Positions 18,501 through 26,725 of a DNA stretch of 35,922 nucleotides are shown here, piece after piece. Within the stretch, counting starts at the first letter, position 1; each line of letters opens with the position of its first letter. Both the position numbers and the translations under genes were made by a program. The DNA lies in the NCBI GenBank assembly GCA_905479165.1, contig CAJQLK010000010.1, positions 1 through 35,922 on the forward strand, given 5' to 3'. This DNA is from an uncultured Flavobacteriales bacterium (GTDB lineage Bacteria > Bacteroidota > Bacteroidia > Flavobacteriales > BACL11). The notes beneath the pieces were generated by a model. The model saw only the letters and a list, made by a program, of their open reading frames with translations, was not told where the DNA came from and ran no database searches.

Positions 18501-19838
18501 GATGGCCCTGGTCTCAGTAATTCGACTACTAATGCAGCAAAACTAACTAATTTAAATTCAGTTGATATTGTATTTACTGATGAAAAATCAGAATGGAGTA
18601 GAGTTTGTGTTGTTGAAGCCCAAGATGATGAATCATTATCAATCGGCAATCAAAATAAAATGGGATTAAGACAGTCAGTTTCTGTTGGTAAAGATGGTCT
18701 CCCAGATGGAATGTTAGATGCGAATGGTGATTCTATTAAAGGGCTGGGCTGGTTCCCTGGTTATGCTCTTGATATTGAAACAGGCGAAAGGTTAAATATT
18801 ATTTTTTCTGAAGATTCATGGCAAACTTCTGAGAACGGGAATGATATGCAATGGAATCCTACATCTACTTTATTAACTCCAGGTGATTTTCCTCAATATG
18901 ATTCTCAAAATAATGAGTTCTTAGGAGGTAATTATCTATTAGGGGGGAAACACTTTATCTATGTTGTTAAAGGAGAATCATGGGTAAAAGGTACTGAGGA
19001 TTATATTAATAATATTGCTGATTGTGATTTCTCACCAAACTATGATGAATCAGCTTGGATCTACTCTAAATTACTAAATGATAATAATGGTACTGGGAAA
19101 TATTTTGTATTTAAAAATGTGACTTGGGTTGGAGCTCCTTTATTAGCGCCAGGAAGAGATATGAATTTATCTAATAAGGCAACTGTTAAATTACGAGTAA
19201 CAAAGCCATATAATGCTTACGAAACTGTTACTGAAGATAAATTCTTTGATAAAAATATGGATTTAACTTTAGGAACAACTTATGTTGTTGCCAACTTAAA
19301 TTCAACTTCCACTTGGGGTGGAAAAACTGTTATCTATGATGGTATTGATTATGAGGTTGGAGAATCATTTGTAGCGACAGCCACACTTAATTTTGACAAC
19401 AGCACTTCAACAAAAGCAAGAGCTATTGAAGCCACTGCACTTAATAGTTTTAATCCTACTTATAGTTTCAATACTAACAATATTGTTGCAGTAACTGGTG
19501 ATAATGATGTTGCAAAAGATGCCTTAGATATTATTAATATTGTTCCTAATCCTTATTATGGTTATTCTACATATGAGGTTAATCAATTAGATAATAGAGT
19601 AAAAATTACAAACTTACCAAGAAGAGCAACTATAAAAATATTTACTGTAAGCGGTACTGAAGTTCGTACTTTAAATAAGGATAATAGGATGACTTCAATA
19701 GATTGGGATTTGAAAAATAATTTTGGAATTCCTATTTCAAGTGGTTTATATATTTTGCATATAAATGCTCCTGGAGTTGGAGAAAAAATAGTAAAATGGT
19801 ATGGAGCTTTAAGGCCAATTGATTTAGATACATTCTAA
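15591..19838 (+). CDS. Large secreted protein with Asp/Asn-rich calcium-binding-like segment and T9SS-like C-terminal domain
   Basis: 1415 aa; signal-like N-terminus; GGDMWWDLADAQYEIPKGSKKNSMFAGALWIGGVDDGGQLKVAAMTYRQDGNDFWPGPL; DPNDGIDNDRDGLIDEGYDGIDNNNNGLIDDPEE; C-terminal NIVPNPYYGYSTYE...ISSGLYILHINAPGVGEKIVKWYGALRPIDLDTF. Confidence 0.8.
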   Translation: MNNKIKQIVTLSFAFYSIALMAKENVPNPGVTSVVNTRVAAGCNPSKSKTDLDVNNVRTTIMGGGDMWWDLADAQYEIPKGSKKNSMFAGALWIGGVDDGGQLKVAAMTYRQDGNDFWPGPLNVNNATISADECVTWDKHFKLDRSEVEEYVARFDSDPTYVIPNSILDWPAHGNETLGQDEFLAPFFDANGNDLYEPFDGDYPDYNITGTNDNARLFGDQTLFWIFNDKGNIHTETEAEPLGLEIHAQAFGFTADNEVNDMTFYNYKVINRSTLPLNDTYFGQWVDPDLGYYLDDYVGCDVNLGLGICYNGDAEDEGADGYGFNPPAIGVDFFQGPISDPNDGIDNDRDGLIDEGYDGIDNNNNGLIDDPEEREQIIMSKFVYYNNDFTTMGNPESGTDIYNYLRGIWKDNVPMTYGGDGHGGGTGSTTDECNFMFPGTSDASFAGAEWTEVTAGNVPADRRFLQSAGAFTLQPGAVNVITTGVVWARAKSGGQTASVQLLKIYDREAQALFDNNFDILNGPDAPDVTIRELDKELIFTLSNGATSNNIDESYSEKDPYITKPDNIANSPNYEFQGYLVYQLENATVSVTDLDDPDKARLIYRSDVNDDVTGIVNQYLDPILAVYTPIEEVPSILSSGVIGSVDEGIQFSFQINDDRFALGNTRLVNHKTYYFMSLSYGYNRAEENADPYDVNASEYDGRNQPYISGRRNIKVYSAIPHVTNPENGGTILNASYGDGVELARKEGQGNGGMALEFTNQTIEDILTSEDHRSLNPTYVAGQGPITITVVDPVKVPQGDFTFKLMDPIFVGNANAISSYGRWELIDNATGNIKASADQDIDLGSEQYISQLGLNVKVKQTQNPGTDPATIDDNGLISGTIEFSNPNDRWLSGVADRDDENGFFNIWGFNWIRSGSYTNEAIGQFSDYNMTDDPNGVFEGVVMQSNVASSQFGSFEWTGGTWAPYRFASNFNDGPGLSNSTTNAAKLTNLNSVDIVFTDEKSEWSRVCVVEAQDDESLSIGNQNKMGLRQSVSVGKDGLPDGMLDANGDSIKGLGWFPGYALDIETGERLNIIFSEDSWQTSENGNDMQWNPTSTLLTPGDFPQYDSQNNEFLGGNYLLGGKHFIYVVKGESWVKGTEDYINNIADCDFSPNYDESAWIYSKLLNDNNGTGKYFVFKNVTWVGAPLLAPGRDMNLSNKATVKLRVTKPYNAYETVTEDKFFDKNMDLTLGTTYVVANLNSTSTWGGKTVIYDGIDYEVGESFVATATLNFDNSTSTKARAIEATALNSFNPTYSFNTNNIVAVTGDNDVAKDALDIINIVPNPYYGYSTYEVNQLDNRVKITNLPRRATIKIFTVSGTEVRTLNKDNRMTSIDWDLKNNFGIPISSGLYILHINAPGVGEKIVKWYGALRPIDLDTF

Positions 19839-19875
19839 TTAAATAAAATAATAGACGATAATAAATATTATAAAT

Positions 19876-20937
19876 ATGAAACAAATTAATAACTGGATAA
19901 AAGCTGTAGCAATAATTGTATTAATGCTTCCGTTTTCTAATGCATTTGCAGGAAACCCTCAAAGAGCAGGGCAAGCAGGCGCTTCAGAATTATTGATCAA
20001 TCCATGGGCTAGAACCTCTGGTTGGGGAGGAGCAAATGTTGCTGGAGTTAGAGGATTAGAGGGTATATTCTCAAATGTTGCAGGACTTGCTTTTACTGAA
20101 AAAACAGAATTGATTTTCAGTCAAACACAATGGTTAAAATATGGAGATGAGGCTGTAAGTAATATTAGTGCATTTGGTTTTTCTCAGAAGGTTGGAGAGT
20201 CGGGGGTTTTAGGTTTTTCTGTAATGAGCATGGATTTTGGAGATATTGAAATTACTACTGTAGATTTACCTGATGGTGGTATAGGTACGTATTCTCCTTC
20301 ATTTATGAATCTTTCACTTTCATATGCTAAGATTTTCTCTAATAGTATCTATGGGGGGATGACAGTTAAAATGATTTCAGAACAAATTTCAAATGTAGGT
20401 GCCAATGGTGTTGCATTAGATGCAGGGATTCAGTATGTAACTGGTTCAGAAGATAATTTTAAATTTGGTATTGCATTAAAAAATGTAGGACCAAGAATGT
20501 CTTTCTCTGGTGATGGGCTTTCGTTTAGAGGAATAGTTGGTGATGCTGACGATTATAAAATGACTGTTGAGCAAAGATCATCAGAGTTGGAATTACCGGC
20601 ATTATTAAATATTGGACTTTCGTATGATGTTAATTTTATGCAACATAGAGTTACTGGTGCTGGTACATTCACTTCTAACTCTTTTCAAAAAGATCAATAC
20701 CGTTTGGGTGGTGAGTATTCTTACAATGAAATGTTTATGTTAAGGTTGGGTTACACATATGAGGATGGAATTAGAACTCCATCAACAAGAACAACTGCCT
20801 TAAGAGGTCCTTCAGCTGGTTTTACAGTTGAGTTGCCAATTGGAGATAATGGTTCAACTTTCGGTTTAGATTATTCTTACCGTCATACTGATCCTTTCCA
20901 AGGCTCCCACACTATAGGAGCAAGAATTAATTTATAA
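19876..20937 (+). CDS. PorV/PorQ family outer membrane protein
   Basis: 353 aa; signal peptide; NPQRAGQAGASELLINPWARTSGWGGANVAGVRGLEGIFSNVAGLAFTEKTELIFSQTQWL plus FadL-like beta-barrel, ending ...TIGARINL. Confidence 0.85.
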   Translation: MKQINNWIKAVAIIVLMLPFSNAFAGNPQRAGQAGASELLINPWARTSGWGGANVAGVRGLEGIFSNVAGLAFTEKTELIFSQTQWLKYGDEAVSNISAFGFSQKVGESGVLGFSVMSMDFGDIEITTVDLPDGGIGTYSPSFMNLSLSYAKIFSNSIYGGMTVKMISEQISNVGANGVALDAGIQYVTGSEDNFKFGIALKNVGPRMSFSGDGLSFRGIVGDADDYKMTVEQRSSELELPALLNIGLSYDVNFMQHRVTGAGTFTSNSFQKDQYRLGGEYSYNEMFMLRLGYTYEDGIRTPSTRTTALRGPSAGFTVELPIGDNGSTFGLDYSYRHTDPFQGSHTIGARINL

Positions 20938-20960
20938 AATCAAAACAAAGTTATAATGTT

Positions 20961-20986
20961 CAAAAAGGAAGGTAACTTCCTTTTTG
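20961..20986 (+). terminator. Rho-independent terminator downstream of the PorV-like gene
   Basis: CAAAAAGGAAG-GTAA-CTTCCTTTTTG: 11-bp perfect stem with T-tract in the 3' arm. Confidence 0.85.
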
Positions 20987-21008
20987 TGCGTTTATAAGTT
21001 TACTAATT

Positions 21009-21482
21009 ATGAGTACAATATATTTATCACAAGAAGGTTTTGACAATTTAAAAGAAGAGTTAAACACTTTAAAATTTGTTGATAGACCAACAGTAATTAA
21101 TCAAATTGCTGAAGCAAGAGATAAAGGTGATTTATCAGAAAATGCTGAATATGATGCTGCCAAAGAAGCACAAGGATTATTAGAAGCAAGAATTTCAAAA
21201 CTAGAAAATGATGTTGCTAATTCTAGGGTGTTAGATCAGTCTGAGATGGACACTTCAACTGTTCATTTGCTTACGAAAGTTACTATAAAAAACACTGCTA
21301 ATGATATGGAAATGACTTATGCTATAGTTTCAGAATCTGAGGCTGATTTAGCAGTAAAAAAGATTTCTGCAACTTCCCCAATTGGAAAAGGCTTACTAGG
21401 TAAAGCTATTGGTGAGATTGCTGATATAGAAGTTCCTAATGGAAATATGCGGTTTGAAATTATTGATATTCAACTGCTATAA
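21009..21482 (+). CDS. greA: Transcription elongation factor GreA
   Basis: RPTVINQIAEARDKGDLSENAEYDAAKEAQGLLEARISKLE; SPIGKGLLGKAIGEIADIEVPNG. Confidence 0.96.
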   Translation: MSTIYLSQEGFDNLKEELNTLKFVDRPTVINQIAEARDKGDLSENAEYDAAKEAQGLLEARISKLENDVANSRVLDQSEMDTSTVHLLTKVTIKNTANDMEMTYAIVSESEADLAVKKISATSPIGKGLLGKAIGEIADIEVPNGNMRFEIIDIQLL

Positions 21483-21874
21483 TGCCTAGTATTTTTTCTA
21501 AAATAGTTAGTGGTGATATTCCTGCTTTTAAAGTAGCTGAGGATGAAAATTATGTAGCTTTTTTAGATATTTTCCCTTTAGCAAAAGGTCATGTTTTAGT
21601 AATCCCTAAAAAGGAAACTGATTATATTTTTGATTTAGATTCTGAAGAATTTTTAGGACTTTTTAGTTTTGCTAAAAAAGTAGCAAAAGCAATGGATAAA
21701 ATTATCTCTTGTGAGAGAATTGGAGTTGCAGTTATTGGATTAGAAGTTCCTCATGCGCATATTCACTTAGTACCTTTGCATGATGTTTCTGATATTAATT
21801 TTGAAAGACCAAAATTAAAGTTTCCAGATTCAGAAATGAAAGAAATTGCTGATCTTATTAAATCTGCTATTTAA
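21482..21874 (+). CDS. HIT family protein
   Basis: [43 protein letters not shown]; catalytic HAHIHLVPL. Confidence 0.95.
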   Translation: MPSIFSKIVSGDIPAFKVAEDENYVAFLDIFPLAKGHVLVIPKKETDYIFDLDSEEFLGLFSFAKKVAKAMDKIISCERIGVAVIGLEVPHAHIHLVPLHDVSDINFERPKLKFPDSEMKEIADLIKSAI

Positions 21875-22421
21875 GCTTATCAGGATTATCTTTTAAAAAA
21901 GACCCCCAACCCGTATAACTTTTCCCACCACCTTGCCCAGGGCTTCTTTGAAAATGATGACAGACTGCTGCAGCTAACCCATCACTTGCATCTAAATGTT
22001 TAGGCATTTCCATAATATTTAAAATTGATTTTAACATTGCGGCAACTTGCTCTTTACTAGAATTACCTTGCCCAGTGATTGCCATCTTAATTTTTTTTGG
22101 TGCATACTCAAAAATAGGAATATCACGGTAAAGTGCAGCAGACATAGCAACCCCCTGGGCTCTTCCTAGCTTTAACATGGACTGTACATTCTTACCAAAG
22201 AAGGGTGCTTCAACAGCAAATTCATCTGGTTTGTATTCATCAACTAACTGCAATGTTCTTTCAAAAATTCTTTTAAGTTTTAACTCATGTGATCCAAGTT
22301 TTGCAAGATGTAAAACTCCCATATTAATGAGTTCCATTTTCTTCCCTTTTACATGAATGAGTCCATAGCCCATAATTGTAGTTCCAGGATCTATTCCTAA
22401 TATGATTTTATCAGTTTGCAA
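21867..22421 (-). CDS. ruvC: Crossover junction endodeoxyribonuclease RuvC (TTG start)
   Basis: [57 protein letters not shown]. First codon is TTG, with an in-frame TAA two codons upstream. Confidence 0.95.
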   Translation of the reverse strand: MQTDKIILGIDPGTTIMGYGLIHVKGKKMELINMGVLHLAKLGSHELKLKRIFERTLQLVDEYKPDEFAVEAPFFGKNVQSMLKLGRAQGVAMSAALYRDIPIFEYAPKKIKMAITGQGNSSKEQVAAMLKSILNIMEMPKHLDASDGLAAAVCHHFQRSPGQGGGKSYTGWGSFLKDNPDKLK

Positions 22422-22425
22422 TTGT

Positions 22426-22433
22426 TATCTTTG
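22426..22433 (+). promoter_or_regulatory. Candidate -7 element for the flippase-like gene in the 30-bp divergent gap
   Basis: TATCTTTG on +, and TAGTTTTG on - (22447-22440), both in the 30-bp ruvC/flippase interval. Confidence 0.4.
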
Positions 22434-22451
22434 TATCAACAAAACTAAGCA

Positions 22452-23429
22452 ATGCTAAGCAGAAAATCTATAGGCTTCTTATTAAAAATTGGAATTGTAG
22501 CTTTTGCTCTTTTCTTTTTGTTTCAACAACTCACTTCCAAAAGTAGTGCCGAAAAATTTGATATTGATCAAATTTTACTAATACTTAAAGATAATTTTCT
22601 TGTTATAGGGGTAGTTGTAATAATAATGTTTTTAAACTGGTTTCTGGAAGCTTTAAAATGGCGTTTTTTAATTTTGAAGATTGAAAAGGTTTCAATTAAA
22701 AGGTCTATTAGAGCAGTTTTTTCAGGAATTACGGTTTCTGCTTTCACTCCAAATAGAGTGGGCGAATATGGGGGAAGGGTATTTTGTTTGGAAAAAGCAG
22801 ACAGAATTAAAGGTGTTTTGATTACAGTAATTGGGTCTATGGCTCAGTTGGTTACAACTATAATTTTTGGCTCAATTGGAATTTTATTACTACCTAATTT
22901 AATGCCAGAATTTGACTCCTTACTCTCAAATATTGTATTTGCATATCCAATAATGTTATTCTTATTGATATTGTTGAATGTACTTTTAGTTACTTTATTT
23001 TTAAATGCCTCAGTGTTTTCAGTTGTTTTATCTAAGATTAAGTTTTTAAGAAAATTTAAAAAGTATAATGAGGTGTTTTCTTTTTATAATTCATCAGAAT
23101 TATTGGAAATACTGCTTTATTCAGTAGCAAGGTATATCGTTTTTACAACTCAGTTCTTTATTTTGTTACAAGTTTTTGATGTCCAAATTGGATATGTTGA
23201 TGCAATGATTTTGATTACCACTATGCTTTTAGTGATATCAATAATTCCTACTATGGCAATTACTGAAATTGGAATTAGAGGCTCAGTTGCACTTTTCCTT
23301 TTTGGATTGGTTTCTGTAAATGCAATAGGGATATTATCAGCTACTTTTGTAATGTGGGTTATCAATCTTTTATTACCTGCTTTAATTGGAACAATCTTTA
23401 TTTTCTCACTTAAATTCTTTAGAAAATAA
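22452..23429 (+). CDS. Flippase-like domain / lysylphosphatidylglycerol synthase TM-region family membrane protein
   Basis: Polytopic; FLNWFLEALKWRFLILKIEKVSIKRSIRAVFSGITVSAFTPNRVGEYGGRVFCL (UPF0104-like NRxGE motif). Confidence 0.85.
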   Translation: MLSRKSIGFLLKIGIVAFALFFLFQQLTSKSSAEKFDIDQILLILKDNFLVIGVVVIIMFLNWFLEALKWRFLILKIEKVSIKRSIRAVFSGITVSAFTPNRVGEYGGRVFCLEKADRIKGVLITVIGSMAQLVTTIIFGSIGILLLPNLMPEFDSLLSNIVFAYPIMLFLLILLNVLLVTLFLNASVFSVVLSKIKFLRKFKKYNEVFSFYNSSELLEILLYSVARYIVFTTQFFILLQVFDVQIGYVDAMILITTMLLVISIIPTMAITEIGIRGSVALFLFGLVSVNAIGILSATFVMWVINLLLPALIGTIFIFSLKFFRK

Positions 23430-24532
23430 TGCAGATTGGAATTTTAATAATCTTGTTTTTATATGCGTTATTAATTATAAGATATACTTTAGGTTGGCAC
23501 AAAGTTCAAGCAATAACTAATAAAGATTTTACCTCAACAGTTAGTATTGTAATTGCAATGCGAAATGAGGAAAATGAAGTAGAAAGATTATTGCAAAATT
23601 TACAATCCCAAATTTACCCTACTGTTAAGTTAGAGTTGATTTTAGTAAATGATCATTCAACTGATAATACGCTTAATATTTTATATTCCTCACAATTAGA
23701 TAATTTGCAAGTTATAAATATGCCTAATGGTGAATTCGGGAAAAAGAATGCGATTAAAAAAGCTGTTGAGCTTGCAAGTGGAGATGTTATTTTAGCATCA
23801 GATGCAGATTGTAGTTTTAATCCAAAATGGGTGCAAACTATGGCTAACTATTTTACTGATGAGAGTATAAAACTGGTGTCTGGTCCTGTTGCTTATCACA
23901 AACAAAAAGGAATATTTTCGAGTCTGCAAGCCTTAGAATTTTCCAGCTTAATTGGAAGTGGTGCTGGAGCAATTGGAGTTAACAATGCGATATTCTGTAA
24001 TGGTGCTAATATGGCTTACAGAAAAGAAATTTTTTTAGAAGTAAATGAGTTTTCTATTGATGCTGCAGTAAGTGGTGATGATGTTTTTTTACTTCATAGT
24101 GTAAAAGCAAAGTATCCTAATTCTGTTGTATTTGCAAAAGAGAAAAGTGCTATTGTGATGACGGATGCAGTGCAATCATTTTCAGCATTTATTAACCAAA
24201 GAAAAAGGTGGACCTCCAAGAGTAGTGGCTATAAAGATAATTCAAGTATTTACACTTCCTTTTTAGTTCTTTTTACAAACTTGGCATTCGTTTTCCTTTT
24301 TGCAATGCAATTTTGGGATATTAAATCTTTTAACTTATTCATATTATTTTATGCAGTTAAATTTTTGGTAGATTTAATTTTGTTATTCCCAATTTTAAAA
24401 TTTTTCAACCGAACAGATTTAGTAAAATGGATTTTTCCTTTTGAAATCTTTTACTCTTTTTATATAGTTTTGATTGTGGTTTTGTCTTTTACAAAATCAT
24501 TCGAATGGAAGGGTAGAGTGCATAATAAATAG
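23429..24532 (+). CDS. Glycosyltransferase family 2 with C-terminal TM helices
   Basis: STVSIVIAMRNEENEVERLLQNL...LILVNDHSTDNT...ASDADCSF...QRKRWTSKSSGY: GT-A, DxD and Q..RW motifs. Confidence 0.92.
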   Translation: MQIGILIILFLYALLIIRYTLGWHKVQAITNKDFTSTVSIVIAMRNEENEVERLLQNLQSQIYPTVKLELILVNDHSTDNTLNILYSSQLDNLQVINMPNGEFGKKNAIKKAVELASGDVILASDADCSFNPKWVQTMANYFTDESIKLVSGPVAYHKQKGIFSSLQALEFSSLIGSGAGAIGVNNAIFCNGANMAYRKEIFLEVNEFSIDAAVSGDDVFLLHSVKAKYPNSVVFAKEKSAIVMTDAVQSFSAFINQRKRWTSKSSGYKDNSSIYTSFLVLFTNLAFVFLFAMQFWDIKSFNLFILFYAVKFLVDLILLFPILKFFNRTDLVKWIFPFEIFYSFYIVLIVVLSFTKSFEWKGRVHNK

Positions 24533-25585
24533 ATGAATAACAAATCATTAAATAAATTAGCTTGGAAAAAGTTGAAGAAAGATAAATTGACTTTCTCATC
24601 TTTAATATTTATTTTTTGCTGTGTGCTAATTGCTTTTTTTGCAACAATTATGAGCCCTGATGGCAGTAAAAATGCAAATGAAATGCATATTGAATTAGCA
24701 ACTAATAAACCCTTAACTAAAATCATTTTTTTAGAGCTTCCAAAGCAAATAACTGAAGAATCTTCAATAATTGAAAAGTTGATTTTTGGTACTCCATCAC
24801 AAGTAAGCCGAATTCCGATTAGTAGTTTTGAAAAATCAGAAAGAGGATTAACTTATTTACCTTTTCAATCAGAGATGGAAAAAAACTATTTTGGTGATTA
24901 TAAGATAGTGGAACAAACGTTTTGGTTTGGTACGGATAAGTACGGTAGAGATTTATTAAGCAGAATAATTCTTGGAACAAGAATATCTCTTTCAGTTGGT
25001 TTTATTGCTGTAATTATTTCATTAATTATCGGAATTAGTTTTGGACTTATTGCTGGTTATTTTAGAGGAAAAACAGATGGTGTAATTATGTGGTTTGTAA
25101 ATGTAGTTTGGAGCATACCAACTTTACTAATGGTCATTGCAATTACATTGGCTTTAGGTAAAGGGTTTTGGCAAGTGTTTGTTGCGGTTGGCTTAACAAT
25201 GTGGGTAGAAGTTGCTCGAATTGTTAGGGGGCAGGTTTTGGTTATTAGAGAATTGGAATATGTAGAGGCTGGAAAAGCATTGGCTTTTACATCTTTTAGA
25301 ATAATACTTAAACACATTTTACCTAATGTTATAGGACCCGTAATTGTAATTTCTGCAGCCAATTTTGCTGCTGCAATTTTGATTGAAGCAGGGCTTTCTT
25401 TTTTAGGTATTGGAGTACAACCTCCTATGCCAAGTTGGGGAGGAATGATAAAGGATCATTATACTTATATTATTATGGATAAAGCGTATTTGGCAATTAT
25501 TCCTGGTATGGCGATAATGAGTTTAGTATTGGCTTTTATGATTTTGGGTAATGGTTTGCGTGATGCATTTGATGTTAGAAATTAA
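24533..25585 (+). CDS. ABC transporter permease, dipeptide/oligopeptide (DppC-like)
   Basis: FGTDKYGRDLLSRIILGTRISLSVGFIAVIIS; EAGKALAFTSFRIILKHILPNVIGPVIV (EAA loop); EAGLSFLGIGVQPPMPSWGGMI. Confidence 0.93.
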   Translation: MNNKSLNKLAWKKLKKDKLTFSSLIFIFCCVLIAFFATIMSPDGSKNANEMHIELATNKPLTKIIFLELPKQITEESSIIEKLIFGTPSQVSRIPISSFEKSERGLTYLPFQSEMEKNYFGDYKIVEQTFWFGTDKYGRDLLSRIILGTRISLSVGFIAVIISLIIGISFGLIAGYFRGKTDGVIMWFVNVVWSIPTLLMVIAITLALGKGFWQVFVAVGLTMWVEVARIVRGQVLVIRELEYVEAGKALAFTSFRIILKHILPNVIGPVIVISAANFAAAILIEAGLSFLGIGVQPPMPSWGGMIKDHYTYIIMDKAYLAIIPGMAIMSLVLAFMILGNGLRDAFDVRN

Positions 25586-25596
25586 AACGTAAAATT

Positions 25597-26097
25597 ATGG
25601 AATTGGTATTCTCGGCACTAATTATTTTTTCACTGAGGTTGGCCGACCAGAGTTTGGGAACAATGAGAGCATTATTAGTTGCAAAGAATAAACCAATTTA
25701 TGCGGCTCTTATTGGTTTAGTAGAATCTGCAATTTGGATAGTTGCTATTTCACAAGTAATAAAGGATATTGATGACCCTGTACTTATTGCTGCTTATGCT
25801 TCAGGATTTGCAGCTGGCACTATTTTGGGCTCCTATATTGAACGTATTGTCGGTGTGGGTAATATTGTGGTACGTGTTTTTTCTCCTGCTAACTCACCTT
25901 CTGTTGCTGAAAAGCTTAGAGAAGATGGTTATGGAGTTACTATAATTGATGGTGAGGGTAAGGAAGGACCAGTAAAAATTTACCTTTGTGTAATACCAAG
26001 GAGAAAATTAAAGTCCGTTCTAAGTATGATAGAGGAAATAAACCCAAATGCTTATATCACTACTGATATGGCAAACCCTACTTCTTTGAAGAAGTAA
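25597..26097 (+). CDS. DUF2179/DUF5698 (UPF0316-like) membrane protein
   Basis: SLRLADQSLGTMRALLVAKNKPIYAALIGLVESAIWIVAISQVI ... SYIERIVGVGNIVVRVF. Confidence 0.8.
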   Translation: MELVFSALIIFSLRLADQSLGTMRALLVAKNKPIYAALIGLVESAIWIVAISQVIKDIDDPVLIAAYASGFAAGTILGSYIERIVGVGNIVVRVFSPANSPSVAEKLREDGYGVTIIDGEGKEGPVKIYLCVIPRRKLKSVLSMIEEINPNAYITTDMANPTSLKK

Positions 26098-26104
26098 ATT
26101 TTAT

Positions 26105-26112
26105 TATATTTG
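26105..26112 (+). promoter_or_regulatory. Candidate -7 element for the frameshifted membrane-protein gene
   Basis: TATATTTG matches TAnnTTTG; TTG at 26086-26088 (16-nt spacer); ATG at 26129 is 16 nt downstream. Confidence 0.45.
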
Positions 26113-26128
26113 TAAAAATTAATTTATT

Positions 26129-26649
26129 ATGAAAAATTATTTCTGATTGTATTTACGGCTTTATCAATGAATGTTGTTGTGTTTGCGTCATTTCCTGTTG
26201 TTGTAAATGAAATTTCAATTGAAAAACCATGTGATAATATAATCTTGATAAATGGAGAAGAGATCTCTGCAAAAGTTATTGAAATTAATCCTGATTTTAA
26301 AAAATATAAGAAATGTGATAATTTAGATGGGCCTCTAATTTCTATATATAAATCAGAGGTTTTAATGTTAAGATATAAAGATGGCTCAAAAGATTTATTT
26401 AATAATGAAATTATTAACAAGAAGAATATAAAAAGAACCCCTTCTACTAGTGCAGTAGAAGGGGTAAGTATTCTTTCTTTACTCTTAGCAGTTTTTGGTT
26501 TATTTATAGCATTAGCTTTGCCTTTAGGAATAGCTGCTGTAATTTTAGGTGTGATTGGTATGAAAAAAGATAATAAATTATTAGCAGTTGCAATAATTGG
26601 TGCGATAATTGGTTTTATTGATATTATTCTGATTCTATCAGTTCTGTAA
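26129..26649 (+). pseudogene. DUF4190-like small membrane protein with an apparent 1-nt frameshift in the signal peptide (intact ORF 26167-26649)
   Basis: ATG AAAAA TTATTTCTG...: adding one A gives MKKLFLIVFTALSMNVVVFASFPVVVNEISIEK..., a good signal peptide joined to ORF 26167-26649. As given, the ATG at 26129 hits TGA after 5 codons. Confidence 0.7.
26437..26465. repeat. Perfect 12-bp inverted repeat within CDS
   Basis: ACCCCTTCTACT-AGTGC-AGTAGAAGGGGT. Confidence 0.9.
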
Positions 26650-26670
26650 AATAATCCTCTTAAAAAAAGC

Positions 26671-26706
26671 AAAAAAGGAGCTGAATTAATTTTCAGCTCC
26701 TTTTCT
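26671..26706. terminator. Bidirectional intrinsic terminator between convergent genes
   Basis: AAAAAAGGAGCTGAATTAATTTTCAGCTCCTTTTC: 9-bp GC-containing stem with A- and T-tracts on either side. Confidence 0.85.
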
Positions 26707-26725
26707 TTTTAATATTTATTTCTAT

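Noticed and set aside
23150-25362. Minus-strand ORFs 23150-23365, 24460-24726, 25057-25362
   Set aside because: Antisense to well-supported membrane-protein and GT genes; no domain signal.
26127-26672. 181-aa minus-strand ORF (MLFLRGLFYRTDRIR...)
   Set aside because: Antisense to the signal-peptide/TM protein on + (26129-26649), which has a better domain pattern and promoter; the minus ORF has no recognisable domain and starts in the 3' flank of the + gene.
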